Assembly: GCF_900112815.1 (NCBI RefSeq)
Contig: NZ_FOND01000005.1
Span: 1 to 64,000 of the forward strand
Origin: Blastococcus tunisiensis
Lineage (GTDB): Bacteria > Actinomycetota > Actinomycetes > Mycobacteriales > Geodermatophilaceae
DNA length: 64,000 nucleotides
Direction of reading: 5' to 3'
Below the pieces are notes generated by a model that saw only the letters and a program-made list of their open reading frames with translations, had not been told where the DNA came from and did not search any database. Position 1 is the stretch's first letter. The number at the start of each line of letters is the position of its first letter. Below, one piece after another: positions 1-8,640 of this stretch. The translations under genes and the position numbers were made by a program.

Positions 1-266
1 CGCCCCAGCCGCCGGGCTATTTCTCGCACGCCCAGGCCGGCCGCCCGATCCAGGGCGATCTCCTCCCGCTCGGCGAACGACAGATAGCGGCCACGGGGCT
101 CGACCAGACTCATCGGCGTCATGCCACCAGCCTCGGCGAACCACCTGCGACCGGTGGCACCAACCACGCCGACGGCAGCAGCGGCATTCTCGGTCGAGCT
201 TCCAGCGGCGACCAGCCGCCAGAACCGACGATGAACCTGCTTCGGCACATGCACGGTTCCAGCCAT
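1..266 (-). CDS. IS30-family transposase, N-terminal part (runs off the window)
   Basis: N-terminal 88 residues of a DDE transposase read leftwards; the gene continues beyond base 1, so the catalytic domain is not visible. The start is the ATG at 266-264 (MAGTVHVPKQV). Residues 11-50 form a first helix-turn-helix ending in GRRWFAEAGGM. Residues 60-88 contain RYLSFAEREEI and GVREIARRLG, the second helix-turn-helix that in IS30 proteins precedes the DDE core. The protein would cut and join the ends of its own insertion sequence. The facing end of the element lies just to the right, before base 306. Family assignment is firm; whether the gene is intact cannot be judged. Confidence 0.88.
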   Translation of the reverse strand, partial: MAGTVHVPKQVHRRFWRLVAAGSSTENAAAAVGVVGATGRRWFAEAGGMTPMSLVEPRGRYLSFAEREEIALDRAAGLGVREIARRLG

Positions 267-275
267 CGAGGCCAC

Positions 276-306
276 CTCGTCTCATCGAGGTGTTGCGACG
301 ACCCCT
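276..306. mobile_element. Probable terminal inverted repeat of the IS30-type element
   Basis: The bases immediately outside the transposase start, centred on GGTGTTGCGACGACCCC, look like the outer end of an IS30-type element, whose ends lie close to the transposase start codon. The other end is outside the window, so the inverted repeat and target duplication cannot be confirmed. Confidence 0.45.
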
Positions 307-376
307 AGAACCCAAGGTCCGGGAACTGCGCATCCGCGCACACCGTCGAGATCCGCAGTCCTCGCTGCCGGCGCTG

Positions 377-405
377 GTGTCCCTGAGCGGCCCATTCAGG
401 GACAC
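377..405 (-). terminator. Hairpin terminator after the dienelactone hydrolase gene
   Basis: A perfect 10-bp stem (GTGTCCCTGA at 377-386 with its complement at 396-405) around a 9-base loop lies 12 bases beyond the stop codon of the minus-strand hydrolase gene. There is no clear U-tract, as is common in high-GC actinobacteria. Confidence 0.6.
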
Positions 406-417
406 GTGGCCAGAGGC

Positions 418-1299
418 TCAGCCGACTGGAGGTTGTCCGCCCGCTGTGGGTGGGTTGGGAACGTGGTCGACGGCAGCGGGCGGCGCGCCGTCCGGCTCAG
501 GCTGCTGAAGCCGCTGGCGCAGGAAGTCCATCACCCGGTCCAGGGCGTCGCGGGTGGGATGCCCGGGCTCGTCGACGAGGTCGACGGTGAGCACCGCGTG
601 CGCCTGGGAGCGAATGCCGTAGGGGTTGCCGGGCGAGGAGTCGATCTCGATGCCCTCGAAGGCCTCGCCCAGTTCCTGGCGCAAGGTCGCGAACCGTTCG
701 GCGGGGCAGCCCTTGTCGGCGGTGAACCGTAGGCCGAGCACGCACAGGCCCTGTGCGGTTCTCTCCTGCACGCGGGCTAGGTCGTCGCCGTCGAGCCCGA
801 GGGCGGCCCGCTTGCCAGCGTTCACCGGTGCGGGCAGGACGGGCTGGCTCAACACCGGCGCCAGCACGGCCGGGTCAACGGCCATCGCCAGCGCGAATCC
901 GCCGGTCAGACACATGCCGACGGCCCCCACCCCTGGACCACCGCACTCGGCGTGCGCTCGAGCCGCCAGGGCGCGTAGCCACGATGCGACCGGGCTGGTG
1001 CGATCGGCCAGCACGGTGAACTCGCGAGAGACGCAGGTCCGCCCGATCGACCGCAGGATCGCTCCAGTGCTGGCCGGTGCGCCGGGGTGCCCGAACAACG
1101 ACGGCAGGTACACCCGGTAGCCAGCGGCGATCAGTCGGCGCGCGAAGTCCAGCACGCCCGGATGGATGCCTGGCACCTCGTGCATGACAACGACCGCAGG
1201 ACCGGCTCCGGCGGAGAAGACCTCATGCGATCGGCCGCCGTACTCGAACGTCGTCGCCTCGAACCCCTCGATGCCGTCCGTCTGATGTCCCCTGGGCAT
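418..1299 (-). CDS. Dienelactone hydrolase family protein
   Basis: A 293-residue alpha/beta hydrolase of the dienelactone hydrolase family, cytoplasmic, expected to hydrolyse small esters or lactones. Residues 35-46 (VVVMHEVPGIHP) match the first strand and oxyanion loop of the family. The nucleophile elbow is G-M-C-L-T-G-G with Cys130, the Cys that distinguishes this family from Ser hydrolases. A later Asp (in FTADKGCP) and a His near residue 245 complete the likely triad. The start is the ATG at 1299; only weak ribosome-binding sequence precedes it. The 284 bases upstream, to the next gene, hold nothing recognisable. The substrate is unknown and the neighbours do not suggest an aromatic pathway. 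Confidence 0.85.
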   Translation of the reverse strand: MPRGHQTDGIEGFEATTFEYGGRSHEVFSAGAGPAVVVMHEVPGIHPGVLDFARRLIAAGYRVYLPSLFGHPGAPASTGAILRSIGRTCVSREFTVLADRTSPVASWLRALAARAHAECGGPGVGAVGMCLTGGFALAMAVDPAVLAPVLSQPVLPAPVNAGKRAALGLDGDDLARVQERTAQGLCVLGLRFTADKGCPAERFATLRQELGEAFEGIEIDSSPGNPYGIRSQAHAVLTVDLVDEPGHPTRDALDRVMDFLRQRLQQPEPDGAPPAAVDHVPNPPTAGGQPPVG

Positions 1300-1583
1300 G
1301 ACCCAATCGTCGCGCCGCGTCTCGTGGTCGTCGCAGGGGCGAAGGGCACCCGTCCAAGACCGCACAAGACCCCGACCGATCGACGAACCGCGTCCGCGCG
1401 CCCGGGCATGACGGTGGTCGACGTCGTGCCTCGCGCCTGTCCCTGAGGCCGCCTTCAGAGGCCGCTCCCGGTGCCGTCCTGACGAGCGAGCCTGTCGGCG
1501 GATCGTGCCATCGCCATCGTGACCGGGAGAGCCCGACGGCCCAGCGCATGCCGTTCGGGCCACGGCGACCCAGGATGCACTCC

Positions 1584-2435
1584 TCAGCTCGAGGCGATGC
1601 GGTCCAGGATCGCGCGGACCAGCTGCTCCGGGGCCTGCTCGGGGATCCAGTGGGTGATCCCGGCCAGCTCCACGAACCGGTAGTCGCCGGTCACGAAGTT
1701 CGCGCACGCCTCGGCGGCGGTGCGCCCGATCGCCATGTCCTCGTCGCTCCACACGTACGTCGTCGGCACACCCACCGGGTCGACCCGGGTGTCGGAGCTC
1801 ATCGCCCGGTACCAGTTGAGCGCGGCGGTCAGCGCACCCGGCGCCGACAGCACGGCCACGTACTCGTCGATCGCTTCCGCCGGCACCCCGCTGGCCTGCT
1901 CGCCGCCGGACAGCATCCGGCGCAGCCGGCGCGCGTCGTCGGCCAGCAGCACCTCCTCGGCCTTGCCCGGCTGCCAGAACAGCCGGATGTAGGCGGACCG
2001 CTCCTTCTGCTCGGGATCGGCGCGGTAGGCCGCCGTGTAGGCGGCGGGGTGCGGCACCGAGACCGCCGTCAGCGAGCGGACCCGGTCGGCGTGCCAGGCG
2101 GCCAGGGTCCAGGCCACGTTCGCGCCCCAGTCGTGCGCGACCACGTCGGCCACCGGGATCTCCAGGGCCGTCATCAGATCGGCGGTCACCTGCGCCAGGT
2201 TCTGCATCGAGTAGGCCTCGACCTCGCCGGGCCGTGCGCCGGGGGAGTAGCCGAGCTGGTCGGGGGCGTAGGTCCGCAGTCCGGCCTGGGCCAGCAACGG
2301 GGACACGGCCCCCCACGACGCCGACGTCTCCGGGAAGCCGTGCAGCAGCAGCACCGGCCGCCCGTCCTCGGGGCCGTCGACGCGCACGTCGAAGGTCAGG
2401 TCGCCGACGTCGGTGCGCAGCAGCTCTCCGGACAT
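1584..2435 (-). CDS. Alpha/beta hydrolase, epoxide hydrolase-like
   Basis: A 283-residue alpha/beta hydrolase. HGFPE at residues 32-36 is the oxyanion-hole motif, and H-D-W-G-A at 101-105 gives an Asp nucleophile (Asp102) rather than Ser, as in epoxide hydrolases and haloalkane dehalogenases. A C-terminal GITHWIPEQAPE segment carries the catalytic His. The start is the ATG at 2435 (MSGELLRTDVG); longer in-frame extensions overlap the divergent neighbour and lack similarity. Substrate unknown; epoxide hydrolysis is the likeliest chemistry, dehalogenation is the alternative. Confidence 0.85.
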   Translation of the reverse strand: MSGELLRTDVGDLTFDVRVDGPEDGRPVLLLHGFPETSASWGAVSPLLAQAGLRTYAPDQLGYSPGARPGEVEAYSMQNLAQVTADLMTALEIPVADVVAHDWGANVAWTLAAWHADRVRSLTAVSVPHPAAYTAAYRADPEQKERSAYIRLFWQPGKAEEVLLADDARRLRRMLSGGEQASGVPAEAIDEYVAVLSAPGALTAALNWYRAMSSDTRVDPVGVPTTYVWSDEDMAIGRTAAEACANFVTGDYRFVELAGITHWIPEQAPEQLVRAILDRIASS

Positions 2436-2514
2436 GCCCAGGACGCTAACGCCTCGCCCGGGGGCGCCGCGCCGGCCGGGAACGGTGAGCCCACGTCGCC
2501 GCGTTGAACCACGC

Positions 2515-3480
2515 ATGTCGCTGACCCGACGACAGTTCCTCGCCGCGGCCGCCGGCGTGGGCGGGGCGGCCCTCACCGGCGGGGTCCTCGCCGACCAGGT
2601 GTGGCCGCTGCTGAGCCGGGAGGACCTGGTCCCCGGCCGGACGCCCGAGCTCGTCCTGTCCCGGCAGGCCTGGACGACCACGCCCGACCGGCTGACCTTC
2701 GCCGCGGTCGGGGACACCGGCACCGGTGGCCGGCAGGCGGTGGCCGTGGCCGCGCGGATGGCCCAGGGCTACGAGCAGAACCCGTACGGGCTGATCACCC
2801 ACCTCGGCGACATCTGCTACTACGGCAGGATCGAGGACCGTTTCGACGACGTCTTCCTCCGGCCCTACGGCCCGCTCGTCGAGGCGGGGGTCGACGTCGA
2901 GCTGGCGATCGGCAACCACGACGGCGAGGTGCACTTCAGCGACGCCCGGCTCGAGGAGATCGAGACCGAGCTCCGGCTGCTGGGGACACCGGCGCGCTAC
3001 TACCGGACCACCCACGGCCCGGTGGACTTCTTCTACCTCGACTCCAGCACGCCCGGCCTGTTCGGCGACGACGCCTCCGCGCAGCTCGACTGGCTCGACG
3101 ACGCGCTGAGCACCTCGGCGAGCCGGTGGAAGGTCGTCTGCCTGCACCACCCGCCGTACTCCTCGGGCCGGCACGGTGCGACGCCCGGCGCGGAGGAGAT
3201 GCTCGTCCCGGTGCTGGAGCGGCACGCGGTCGACCTCGTGCTGGCCGGGCACGACCACAACTACGAGCGCACGCTGCCGCTGAACGGGATCACGTACGTG
3301 GTCAGCGGAGGGGGCGCCAAGCTGACCCCCGTGAACCGGACGCGGATCACCGCCGCCGCCGCATCGGTGCTGCAGTACCTGCACGTCGAGGTGGTCGGGG
3401 ACCGGCTGACCGCCCGCTGCATCCGCCCCGACGGTGGCCTGGTCGACCGGTTCACCCTGCGGGCCCGCGAGGGCCGGTGA
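2515..3480 (+). CDS. Tat-exported metallophosphoesterase
   Basis: A 321-residue calcineurin-like (purple acid phosphatase-type) metallophosphoesterase. The N-terminus MSLTRRQFLAAAAG is a twin-arginine signal, so the folded enzyme should be exported with its metals loaded. Metal-binding motifs occur in order: GDTG (residues 67-70), HLGDICYYG (96-104), GNHDG (133-137), a central HHPPYSSG and a C-terminal GHDHNYERT. It probably releases phosphate from extracellular phosphoesters. The start ATG at 2515 puts the Tat motif at the very N-terminus. The stop overlaps the next gene by four bases (GTGA), so the two are probably translationally coupled. Confidence 0.9.
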   Translation: MSLTRRQFLAAAAGVGGAALTGGVLADQVWPLLSREDLVPGRTPELVLSRQAWTTTPDRLTFAAVGDTGTGGRQAVAVAARMAQGYEQNPYGLITHLGDICYYGRIEDRFDDVFLRPYGPLVEAGVDVELAIGNHDGEVHFSDARLEEIETELRLLGTPARYYRTTHGPVDFFYLDSSTPGLFGDDASAQLDWLDDALSTSASRWKVVCLHHPPYSSGRHGATPGAEEMLVPVLERHAVDLVLAGHDHNYERTLPLNGITYVVSGGGAKLTPVNRTRITAAAASVLQYLHVEVVGDRLTARCIRPDGGLVDRFTLRAREGR

Positions 3481-4004
3481 GCACGCGGCTGCGCGCGGTC
3501 CGTGCCGTTCGCGAGGGCGCGGCCGCGCTCTACGGGGCGGCGGCGGCCGCTGTCGTCGTCGCCCCCGCGCTCATCCTCGACTCGACGGCGACCGGGGGCG
3601 GGGTCGCCCCGTCGTGGCAGGCGCTGGACCTGCTGGCGGTCAGCGCGGTGGTCGGGCTCGGCTACGGGGTGGTCTGCTACCGGCGGCTGCGCCGGCAGTC
3701 GACGATGACCCGTTCCCGGCCGAACGTGTGGATCGCCGCCGTCCACGCCCTCGTGGCGCTGGCCCTGCTGTCCTCGGTGCTGCTGGCCGTGGTGCTGCAC
3801 GAGCTCGGTTCGATGCAGGCGCCGCTGGCCGGTCAGGAATGGACGTTGCTGGCCCTGTGGGGCGGGGTTCAGCTGGTCGCGGTCGCGGTCGCGGAGGGCG
3901 TGGAGCGCGGCGTGTTCCGGTGGCTCACCAGCCCCGAGCGGCGGGCGCTCGCCGGACACGGCGAACGGCCGGTCCCGGCCCGCCACTACCGTCGGGGCCC
4001 GTGA
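3477..4004 (+). CDS. Multi-spanning membrane protein of unknown function
   Basis: A 175-residue protein with about four hydrophobic helices: roughly residues 15-35, 45-60, 80-105 and 115-135. Between helices two and three is a basic loop (CYRRLRRQS), which suggests a cytoplasmic loop. I recognise no domain. GTG start at 3477 overlaps the stop of the phosphoesterase gene by four bases, and its own stop overlaps the start of the peptidase gene in the same way, so it is the middle gene of a tightly coupled three-gene operon. Confidence 0.75.
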   Translation: MSTRLRAVRAVREGAAALYGAAAAAVVVAPALILDSTATGGGVAPSWQALDLLAVSAVVGLGYGVVCYRRLRRQSTMTRSRPNVWIAAVHALVALALLSSVLLAVVLHELGSMQAPLAGQEWTLLALWGGVQLVAVAVAEGVERGVFRWLTSPERRALAGHGERPVPARHYRRGP

Positions 4005-5416
4005 CCAGCAGTCCCGAACGCGAGTTCGTCCTCGACCACCTCGACGACCTGCACGCCGACCTCGAGGCGTGGGTGCGCATCCCGTCGATCTCGGCCGACC
4101 CGGCGCACGCGGGCGACGTCGCCGACAGCGCCGCCTGGCTGGCCGAGGCGCTGCGCCGCACCGGCTTCCCGACGGTCGAGATCTGGCCGACACCCGGCGC
4201 CCCCGCCGTCTACGCGGAGTGGCCGTCGGCCGACGCCGACGCACCGGTCGCGCTCGTCTACGGGCACCACGACGTCCAGCCGGTCGATCCGCCGGAGCTG
4301 TGGGAGCACCCGCCGTTCGAGCCGACCCGGGTCGACGGTCCGGACGGTCCCGAGTTGCACGGCCGCGGGGCCAGCGACGACAAGGGCGTCCTGATCGTGC
4401 ACCTGCTGGGTCTGCGCGCCCACCTGGCCGCCACCGGCCGCGACACCCCCGCCGTCACGGTGAAGCTGCTGATCGAGGGCGAGGAGGAGTCCGGCTCGCC
4501 GCACTTCCCCGCGCTCCTGCAGCAGCGGCGGGACCGGCTCGGCTGCGACGTCGTCGTCGTCAGCGACACCGGCATGGCCGCACCGGACGTCCCGAGCGCG
4601 GTGACCGCCATGCGCGGGCTGGCCGACGCCGAGATCACGCTGCGCGGCCCGGCCGTCGACCTGCACTCCGGCTCCTTCGGCGGCGCCGTCCCCAATCCGC
4701 TGCACGCCATGGCCGAGCTGCTGGCGACGCTGCACGACGACCGGGGCCGGGTCACCCTGCCCGGGTTCTACGACAAGGTCCGACCGCTGTCCGACCGCGA
4801 GCGGGAGCTCATGAGCCGGGTGCCGTTCGACGAGCGGGCCTGGCTGGCCGGGCCCGCGGCCTCCCGCGCCACCTACGGCGAGGAGGGCTTCAGCACCCTG
4901 GAGCGCACCGGCGCCCGGCCGACCGCCGAGGTCAACGGCATGTGGGGCGGGTACACCGGCCCGGGCCACAAGACGATCATCCCGGCCGAGGCGCACGCCA
5001 AGGTCACCTTCCGGCTGGTCTCCGACCAGCGACCGGAGGACGTCGGACCGCAGCTCCGGGCGTGGGTGGCGGCGAACGTCCCGGCCGGCATCGAGGCCGA
5101 GGTGCACACCCCGCCCGGCGGGGTCTCGCCCTGCTCGAGCGACCTGGACTCCCCGGCGATGGAGGCCCTGCTGCGGGCCATCGGCCAGGCCTTCGACACC
5201 GCGCCCGAGGACGTGCTGCTCACCCGCGAGGGCGGCAGCGGACCGGAGGCCGATCTCGTCGAGGCGCTCGGTGCCCCGCTGCTGTTCCTCGGCGCCGGGC
5301 TGCCGACCGACCGCATCCACTCCCCGAACGAGCGCGTCCTGCTGCCGATGCTCTCCCGCGGGGCCGAGGCGGCGGCGCACCTGTGGCGCGAACTGGGCGC
5401 CATGCGGCTGCGCTGA
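4001..5416 (+). CDS. M20 family dipeptidase
   Basis: A 471-residue zinc peptidase of the M20/M25 family (carnosinase-like dipeptidases). Metal ligands are visible as G-H-H-D-V-Q-P (residues 88-94), G-A-S-D-D-K-G (123-129) and E-G-E-E-E-S-G (159-165), with a C-terminal HSPNE segment. A lid or dimerisation domain lies roughly between residues 200 and 330 and includes VDLHSGSFGGAVPNP. It should cleave dipeptides or related amides in the cytoplasm. GTG start at 4001 overlaps the preceding stop (GTGA). The convergent methyltransferase gene ends eight bases after this stop. Confidence 0.92.
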   Translation: MTSSPEREFVLDHLDDLHADLEAWVRIPSISADPAHAGDVADSAAWLAEALRRTGFPTVEIWPTPGAPAVYAEWPSADADAPVALVYGHHDVQPVDPPELWEHPPFEPTRVDGPDGPELHGRGASDDKGVLIVHLLGLRAHLAATGRDTPAVTVKLLIEGEEESGSPHFPALLQQRRDRLGCDVVVVSDTGMAAPDVPSAVTAMRGLADAEITLRGPAVDLHSGSFGGAVPNPLHAMAELLATLHDDRGRVTLPGFYDKVRPLSDRERELMSRVPFDERAWLAGPAASRATYGEEGFSTLERTGARPTAEVNGMWGGYTGPGHKTIIPAEAHAKVTFRLVSDQRPEDVGPQLRAWVAANVPAGIEAEVHTPPGGVSPCSSDLDSPAMEALLRAIGQAFDTAPEDVLLTREGGSGPEADLVEALGAPLLFLGAGLPTDRIHSPNERVLLPMLSRGAEAAAHLWRELGAMRLR

Positions 5417-5423
5417 GGAGCGG

Positions 5424-6197
5424 TCAGCGGGGGAGGGTCCCGACGACGACGGTGCCGCCGGTCCCGTCGTCGGTCGCCACCCGCGGGCGGAACCCCGCGT
5501 CGGCGAGCGCGCCCGTCGCGGTGCGGACCTGGGCCTCGCCGACCTCGAAGAGCAGCGAGCCACCGGGGGCCAGCCACACCCCGGCCTGGGCGACCACCCG
5601 GCGGGCGACGTCCAGCCCGTCGTCCCCGCCGTCGAGGGCGACGCGGGGCTCGTGCTCGCGGGCCTCCGGGGGCAGGAGCGCGATCGCCCGGCTCGGCACG
5701 TACGGCAGGTTCGCGACGAGGACGTCGACCCGGCCGCGCAGGTGGACGGGGAGGGCGTCGAACAGGTCGCCGGCGTGCACGTTTCCCCCGGGCAGGTTGC
5801 GCCGGGCGCACCGGACCGCGGCCGGATCGACGTCCGAGGCGTGCACCTCGGCGTCCCCCAGCACCGTCGTCAGCGCCGCGGCCACCGCCCCGGATCCGCA
5901 GCAGAGATCGACGACGACCGGGCGGCGGGGGGCGAGGGCCGCGGCCTCGGCGACGAGCAGCTCCGAACGGCGCCGAGGGACGAACACGCCCGGGGCGACC
6001 GCGATGCGCAGGCCGCAGAACTCCGCCCAGCCCAGCAGGTGCTCGAGGGGCTCGCCCAGGACGCGGCGACCGACCAGTTCCTCCAGGCGCCCCGTCGATC
6101 CCGCTCCCGCGAGGAGCAGGGCCGCCTCCTCCTCGGCGAAGACGCAGCCGGCGGCGCGCAGCCGGGCGACGACGGCGGTCGGTGGAGCAGCGGACAC
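5424..6197 (-). CDS. PrmC/HemK-related N5-glutamine methyltransferase
   Basis: A 257-residue SAM-dependent methyltransferase. Motif I is VVVDLCCGSGAV (about residues 94-105), an acidic SDVDP motif (121-125) binds the ribose, and the substrate-amide loop reads V-A-N-L-P-Y (161-166). True PrmC/HemK enzymes have NPPY; the NLPY form marks the actinobacterial PrmC-related subfamily whose protein substrate is not established. Start is the GTG at 6197. The gene is convergent with the M20 peptidase gene and divergent from the DUF2510 gene. Confidence 0.85.
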   Translation of the reverse strand: MSAAPPTAVVARLRAAGCVFAEEEAALLLAGAGSTGRLEELVGRRVLGEPLEHLLGWAEFCGLRIAVAPGVFVPRRRSELLVAEAAALAPRRPVVVDLCCGSGAVAAALTTVLGDAEVHASDVDPAAVRCARRNLPGGNVHAGDLFDALPVHLRGRVDVLVANLPYVPSRAIALLPPEAREHEPRVALDGGDDGLDVARRVVAQAGVWLAPGGSLLFEVGEAQVRTATGALADAGFRPRVATDDGTGGTVVVGTLPR

Positions 6198-6249
6198 GGC
6201 ACCTCCCGGCTGAGCGGGGAACGGTACCCGTCGTCCTAGGGTGGGCGGC

Positions 6250-7137
6250 GTGAGCGGACCTGGCCGGCAGGCCCCACCGCCCGGCTGGTACCCCGACCCG
6301 GACGGGACGCCGGGATTCGTGCGCTGGTGGGACGGCGGCACGTGGTCGGACGTCGCGACGCCGGCCGGTCCCGGGGTGGCGGTGCAGTCCTCACCGCTCC
6401 TGGCACCCCCCGAGCCGGAGCCCCCGTCGCTGCCGCCGGAGGAGGAGCCACGCACCGGCGGCGGGGCCCGCACCGCGTGGGTCATCGGCGTCTCGTTGCT
6501 GACGCTCGTGGCGGTGGTCGTCGCCGCGGTCCTGCTCGGCCGGCCCGGTACCGACCCGGTGGCCGGGACGCCGGCGCCCTCGGCCGCACCGCTGCCCCTG
6601 CCCGGCCCCGAGTTCCCGCCGGGCACCGTGCGGATCATCGACCAGGCCTCCGGCATCTCCTACCCCTACCTCGGCGAGAACTGGTACGAGTTCGACCTGG
6701 GCATGCAGGCCGAGGTCACCGCGATCGCCGGTCAGTACTTCATCACCCAGGACCTGACCCCCGAGGGCAGCACGTTCATCGCGCAGTGCACGTCGGGACC
6801 GCTGGCCGCGAACCTCGGGTGGGCCGGCCCCTCGACCCTGCAGAGCACCACCCGCACCGTGGCCGACAGCGTCCGCTTCAACTACTACCCCCGGCCCAAC
6901 GAGCGGACGGTGCTGCGCGAGGAGCCCCGGACCGTCGACGGCCGGGCGGCGTACCTGTACGAGTTCCAGCTGGCCTGGGACGCGCCGGGGTACGACGCCA
7001 GCGGTGAGCGCGCGGCGCTGCTGCTCGTCGACGTCGGCCGCCCGGCCCCCGCGCTGCTCTACATCTCGATCCCGAACACCCACGCCGAGCTCTACGGCGT
7101 CATCGACCGCGTCGTCGACGCCGTCGAGGTGCTGTGA
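6250..7137 (+). CDS. DUF2510 membrane-anchored protein
   Basis: A 295-residue protein. Residues 10-35 form a DUF2510 module (GWYPDPDGTPGFVRWWDGGTW), typical of actinobacterial cell-envelope proteins. A proline/glutamate-rich linker, one membrane helix (about residues 75-98) and a large extracellular domain without recognised family follow. The start is taken as GTG at 6250 because a -10 hexamer TAGGGT at 6237-6242 lies seven bases before it, a leaderless arrangement; GTG at 6241 is the alternative and would overlap that element. Function unknown, probably a surface protein. Confidence 0.8.
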   Translation: MSGPGRQAPPPGWYPDPDGTPGFVRWWDGGTWSDVATPAGPGVAVQSSPLLAPPEPEPPSLPPEEEPRTGGGARTAWVIGVSLLTLVAVVVAAVLLGRPGTDPVAGTPAPSAAPLPLPGPEFPPGTVRIIDQASGISYPYLGENWYEFDLGMQAEVTAIAGQYFITQDLTPEGSTFIAQCTSGPLAANLGWAGPSTLQSTTRTVADSVRFNYYPRPNERTVLREEPRTVDGRAAYLYEFQLAWDAPGYDASGERAALLLVDVGRPAPALLYISIPNTHAELYGVIDRVVDAVEVL

Positions 7138-7144
7138 GCCCCGG

Positions 7145-7169
7145 CCACGATCAGCTCACCTGATCGTGG
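7145..7169 (+). terminator. Hairpin after the DUF2510 gene
   Basis: A perfect 9-bp stem (CCACGATCA with its complement) and a 7-base loop, starting seven bases after the stop codon. No U-tract. Confidence 0.5.
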
Positions 7170-7191
7170 CGCGTCCTCCCGCACGGCAGAC

Positions 7192-7271
7192 GGTGGGGGA
7201 GGACGCCGCGGGGTGGGGGAGGACGCCGCGGGGTGGGGGAGGACGCCGCGAGGTGGGGGAGGACGGCCCCG
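7192..7271. repeat. Tandem 20-bp repeat upstream of the M16 peptidase operon
   Basis: Three near-identical 20-bp units (7192-7211, 7212-7231, 7232-7251) and a decayed fourth, each built as GGTGGGGGAGGACGCCGCGG. They lie between the preceding hairpin and the -10 element TACTGT at 7317-7322. Too regular and too short to be CRISPR; could be a multi-copy operator or simple slippage. Confidence 0.8.
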
Positions 7272-7329
7272 ACGCCCCGACTGCCCTCCGGACGGCGGGG
7301 CGGGTCCGCCCGCCGTTACTGTCGGACGG

Positions 7330-8640
7330 GTGACGACTGCTGGTGCCGAACTGACCCTGCGGCACCCGGTGGAGCGGTTCACGCTCGACAACGGGTTGCG
7401 CGTGGTCCTCGCCCCCGACCGGAGCGTCCCCGTGGTGGCGGTGAGCGTCTTCTACGACGTCGGGATGCGCAACGAGCCGGAAGGCCGCACCGGGTTCGCC
7501 CACCTCTTCGAGCACCTGATGTTCCAGGGCTCGGCCAACGTCCCGAAGATGGAGCACGCCCGCCTGGTGCAGGCCGCGGGCGGCACCTTCAACGGGTCCA
7601 CCCACCAGGACTACACCAACTACTTCGAGGCGCTGCCGGCCGAGGCGCTGGAGCGGGCGCTCTTCCTCGAGGCCGACCGCATGGCGGCGCCGGCGATCAC
7701 CGAGGAGAACCTCCGCAACCAGATCGACGTGGTGAAGGAGGAGATCCGGGTCAACGTGCTCAACCGGCCCTACGGCGCCTTCCCCTGGCTGCAGCTGCCG
7801 CAGATCGCCTTCGAGAGCTTCGCCAACACCCACGACGGCTACGGCTCCTTCGTCGACCTGGAGTCCTCCACCGTGGACGACGCGGCCGATTTCTTCGCCC
7901 GCTACTACGCCCCGGGCAACGCCGTCCTCTGCATCGGCGGCGACCTCGACGTGGCCGAGACCGAGCGGCTGGTGCAGCGCTGGTTCGGTCCCGTGGCCGC
8001 CCGCGAGGTCCTCCCGCTCCCGCCCACCGGGGAGCCCCGGCCCACCACCGTGCGGTCGGCCGTCGTCGAGGACGCGCTCGCCCCGGCCCCGGCCCTGGCC
8101 CTCGGCTGGCGGGTGCCGGACCCGGTCGGCGACTTCGACCGCTACCTGGGCACGGTCCTGCTGGCCGAGCTGCTCAGCGAGGGCGACGCCTCCCGGCTGG
8201 AGCGCCGCCTGGTGCACGACGACCGCATCGCCATCGCGCAGAGCAGCTACGTCGGGCTGTTCGGTGACCCCTTCGACGTCCGGGACGCCACCCTGCTGAC
8301 CACCCAGGTGCACCACCCCTCCGCCGTCCCGGCCGAGCGGGTGCAGGCCGCGGTGCACGAGGAGGTGCGGCGGATCGCCGAGGACGGCGTCCCGGCCGAC
8401 GAGCTGCGCCGCGTGCAGGCCCGCACCGAGGCCCAGCTCCTGCGCCAGGCCGACTCGGTCCTCGGCCGCACCCTGGGCTTCGCCTCCGCCGAGCTCGTGC
8501 ACGGCCGCGCCGAGCTGGCCGGTGAGCTGGCCGCGCGGCTCGCCGCGGTCACACCCGAACAGGTCCAGGCGGCCGCCGGCGATCTGGATCCCGGCACCGC
8601 CGCCGTCCTCGAGCTGCGCGCCACGGGAGGACGGCGATGA
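7330..8640 (+). CDS. M16 zinc peptidase, catalytic subunit
   Basis: A 436-residue peptidase of the insulinase/mitochondrial-processing-peptidase family. It carries the inverted zinc motif H-L-F-E-H (residues 58-62) and the downstream Glu ligand in V-V-K-E-E-I-R (about 136-142), so it is the active partner. It should degrade small peptides or process short proteins in the cytoplasm. GTG start at 7330 is preceded seven bases upstream by the -10 hexamer TACTGT, which suggests a leaderless message. Its stop overlaps the next start by four bases (ATGA), pairing it with the non-catalytic partner. Confidence 0.92.
   Translation: MTTAGAELTLRHPVERFTLDNGLRVVLAPDRSVPVVAVSVFYDVGMRNEPEGRTGFAHLFEHLMFQGSANVPKMEHARLVQAAGGTFNGSTHQDYTNYFEALPAEALERALFLEADRMAAPAITEENLRNQIDVVKEEIRVNVLNRPYGAFPWLQLPQIAFESFANTHDGYGSFVDLESSTVDDAADFFARYYAPGNAVLCIGGDLDVAETERLVQRWFGPVAAREVLPLPPTGEPRPTTVRSAVVEDALAPAPALALGWRVPDPVGDFDRYLGTVLLAELLSEGDASRLERRLVHDDRIAIAQSSYVGLFGDPFDVRDATLLTTQVHHPSAVPAERVQAAVHEEVRRIAEDGVPADELRRVQARTEAQLLRQADSVLGRTLGFASAELVHGRAELAGELAARLAAVTPEQVQAAAGDLDPGTAAVLELRATGGRR

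Noticed and set aside
4069-6213. Long plus-strand frame overlapping the M20 peptidase and methyltransferase genes
   Set aside because: Product is Arg/Gly/Ala low-complexity and the M20 and methyltransferase frames carry full catalytic motifs; this is a frame shadow.
7192-7271. Possible CRISPR array
   Set aside because: Units are contiguous without spacers, 20 bp long, and no cas gene occurs in the window.
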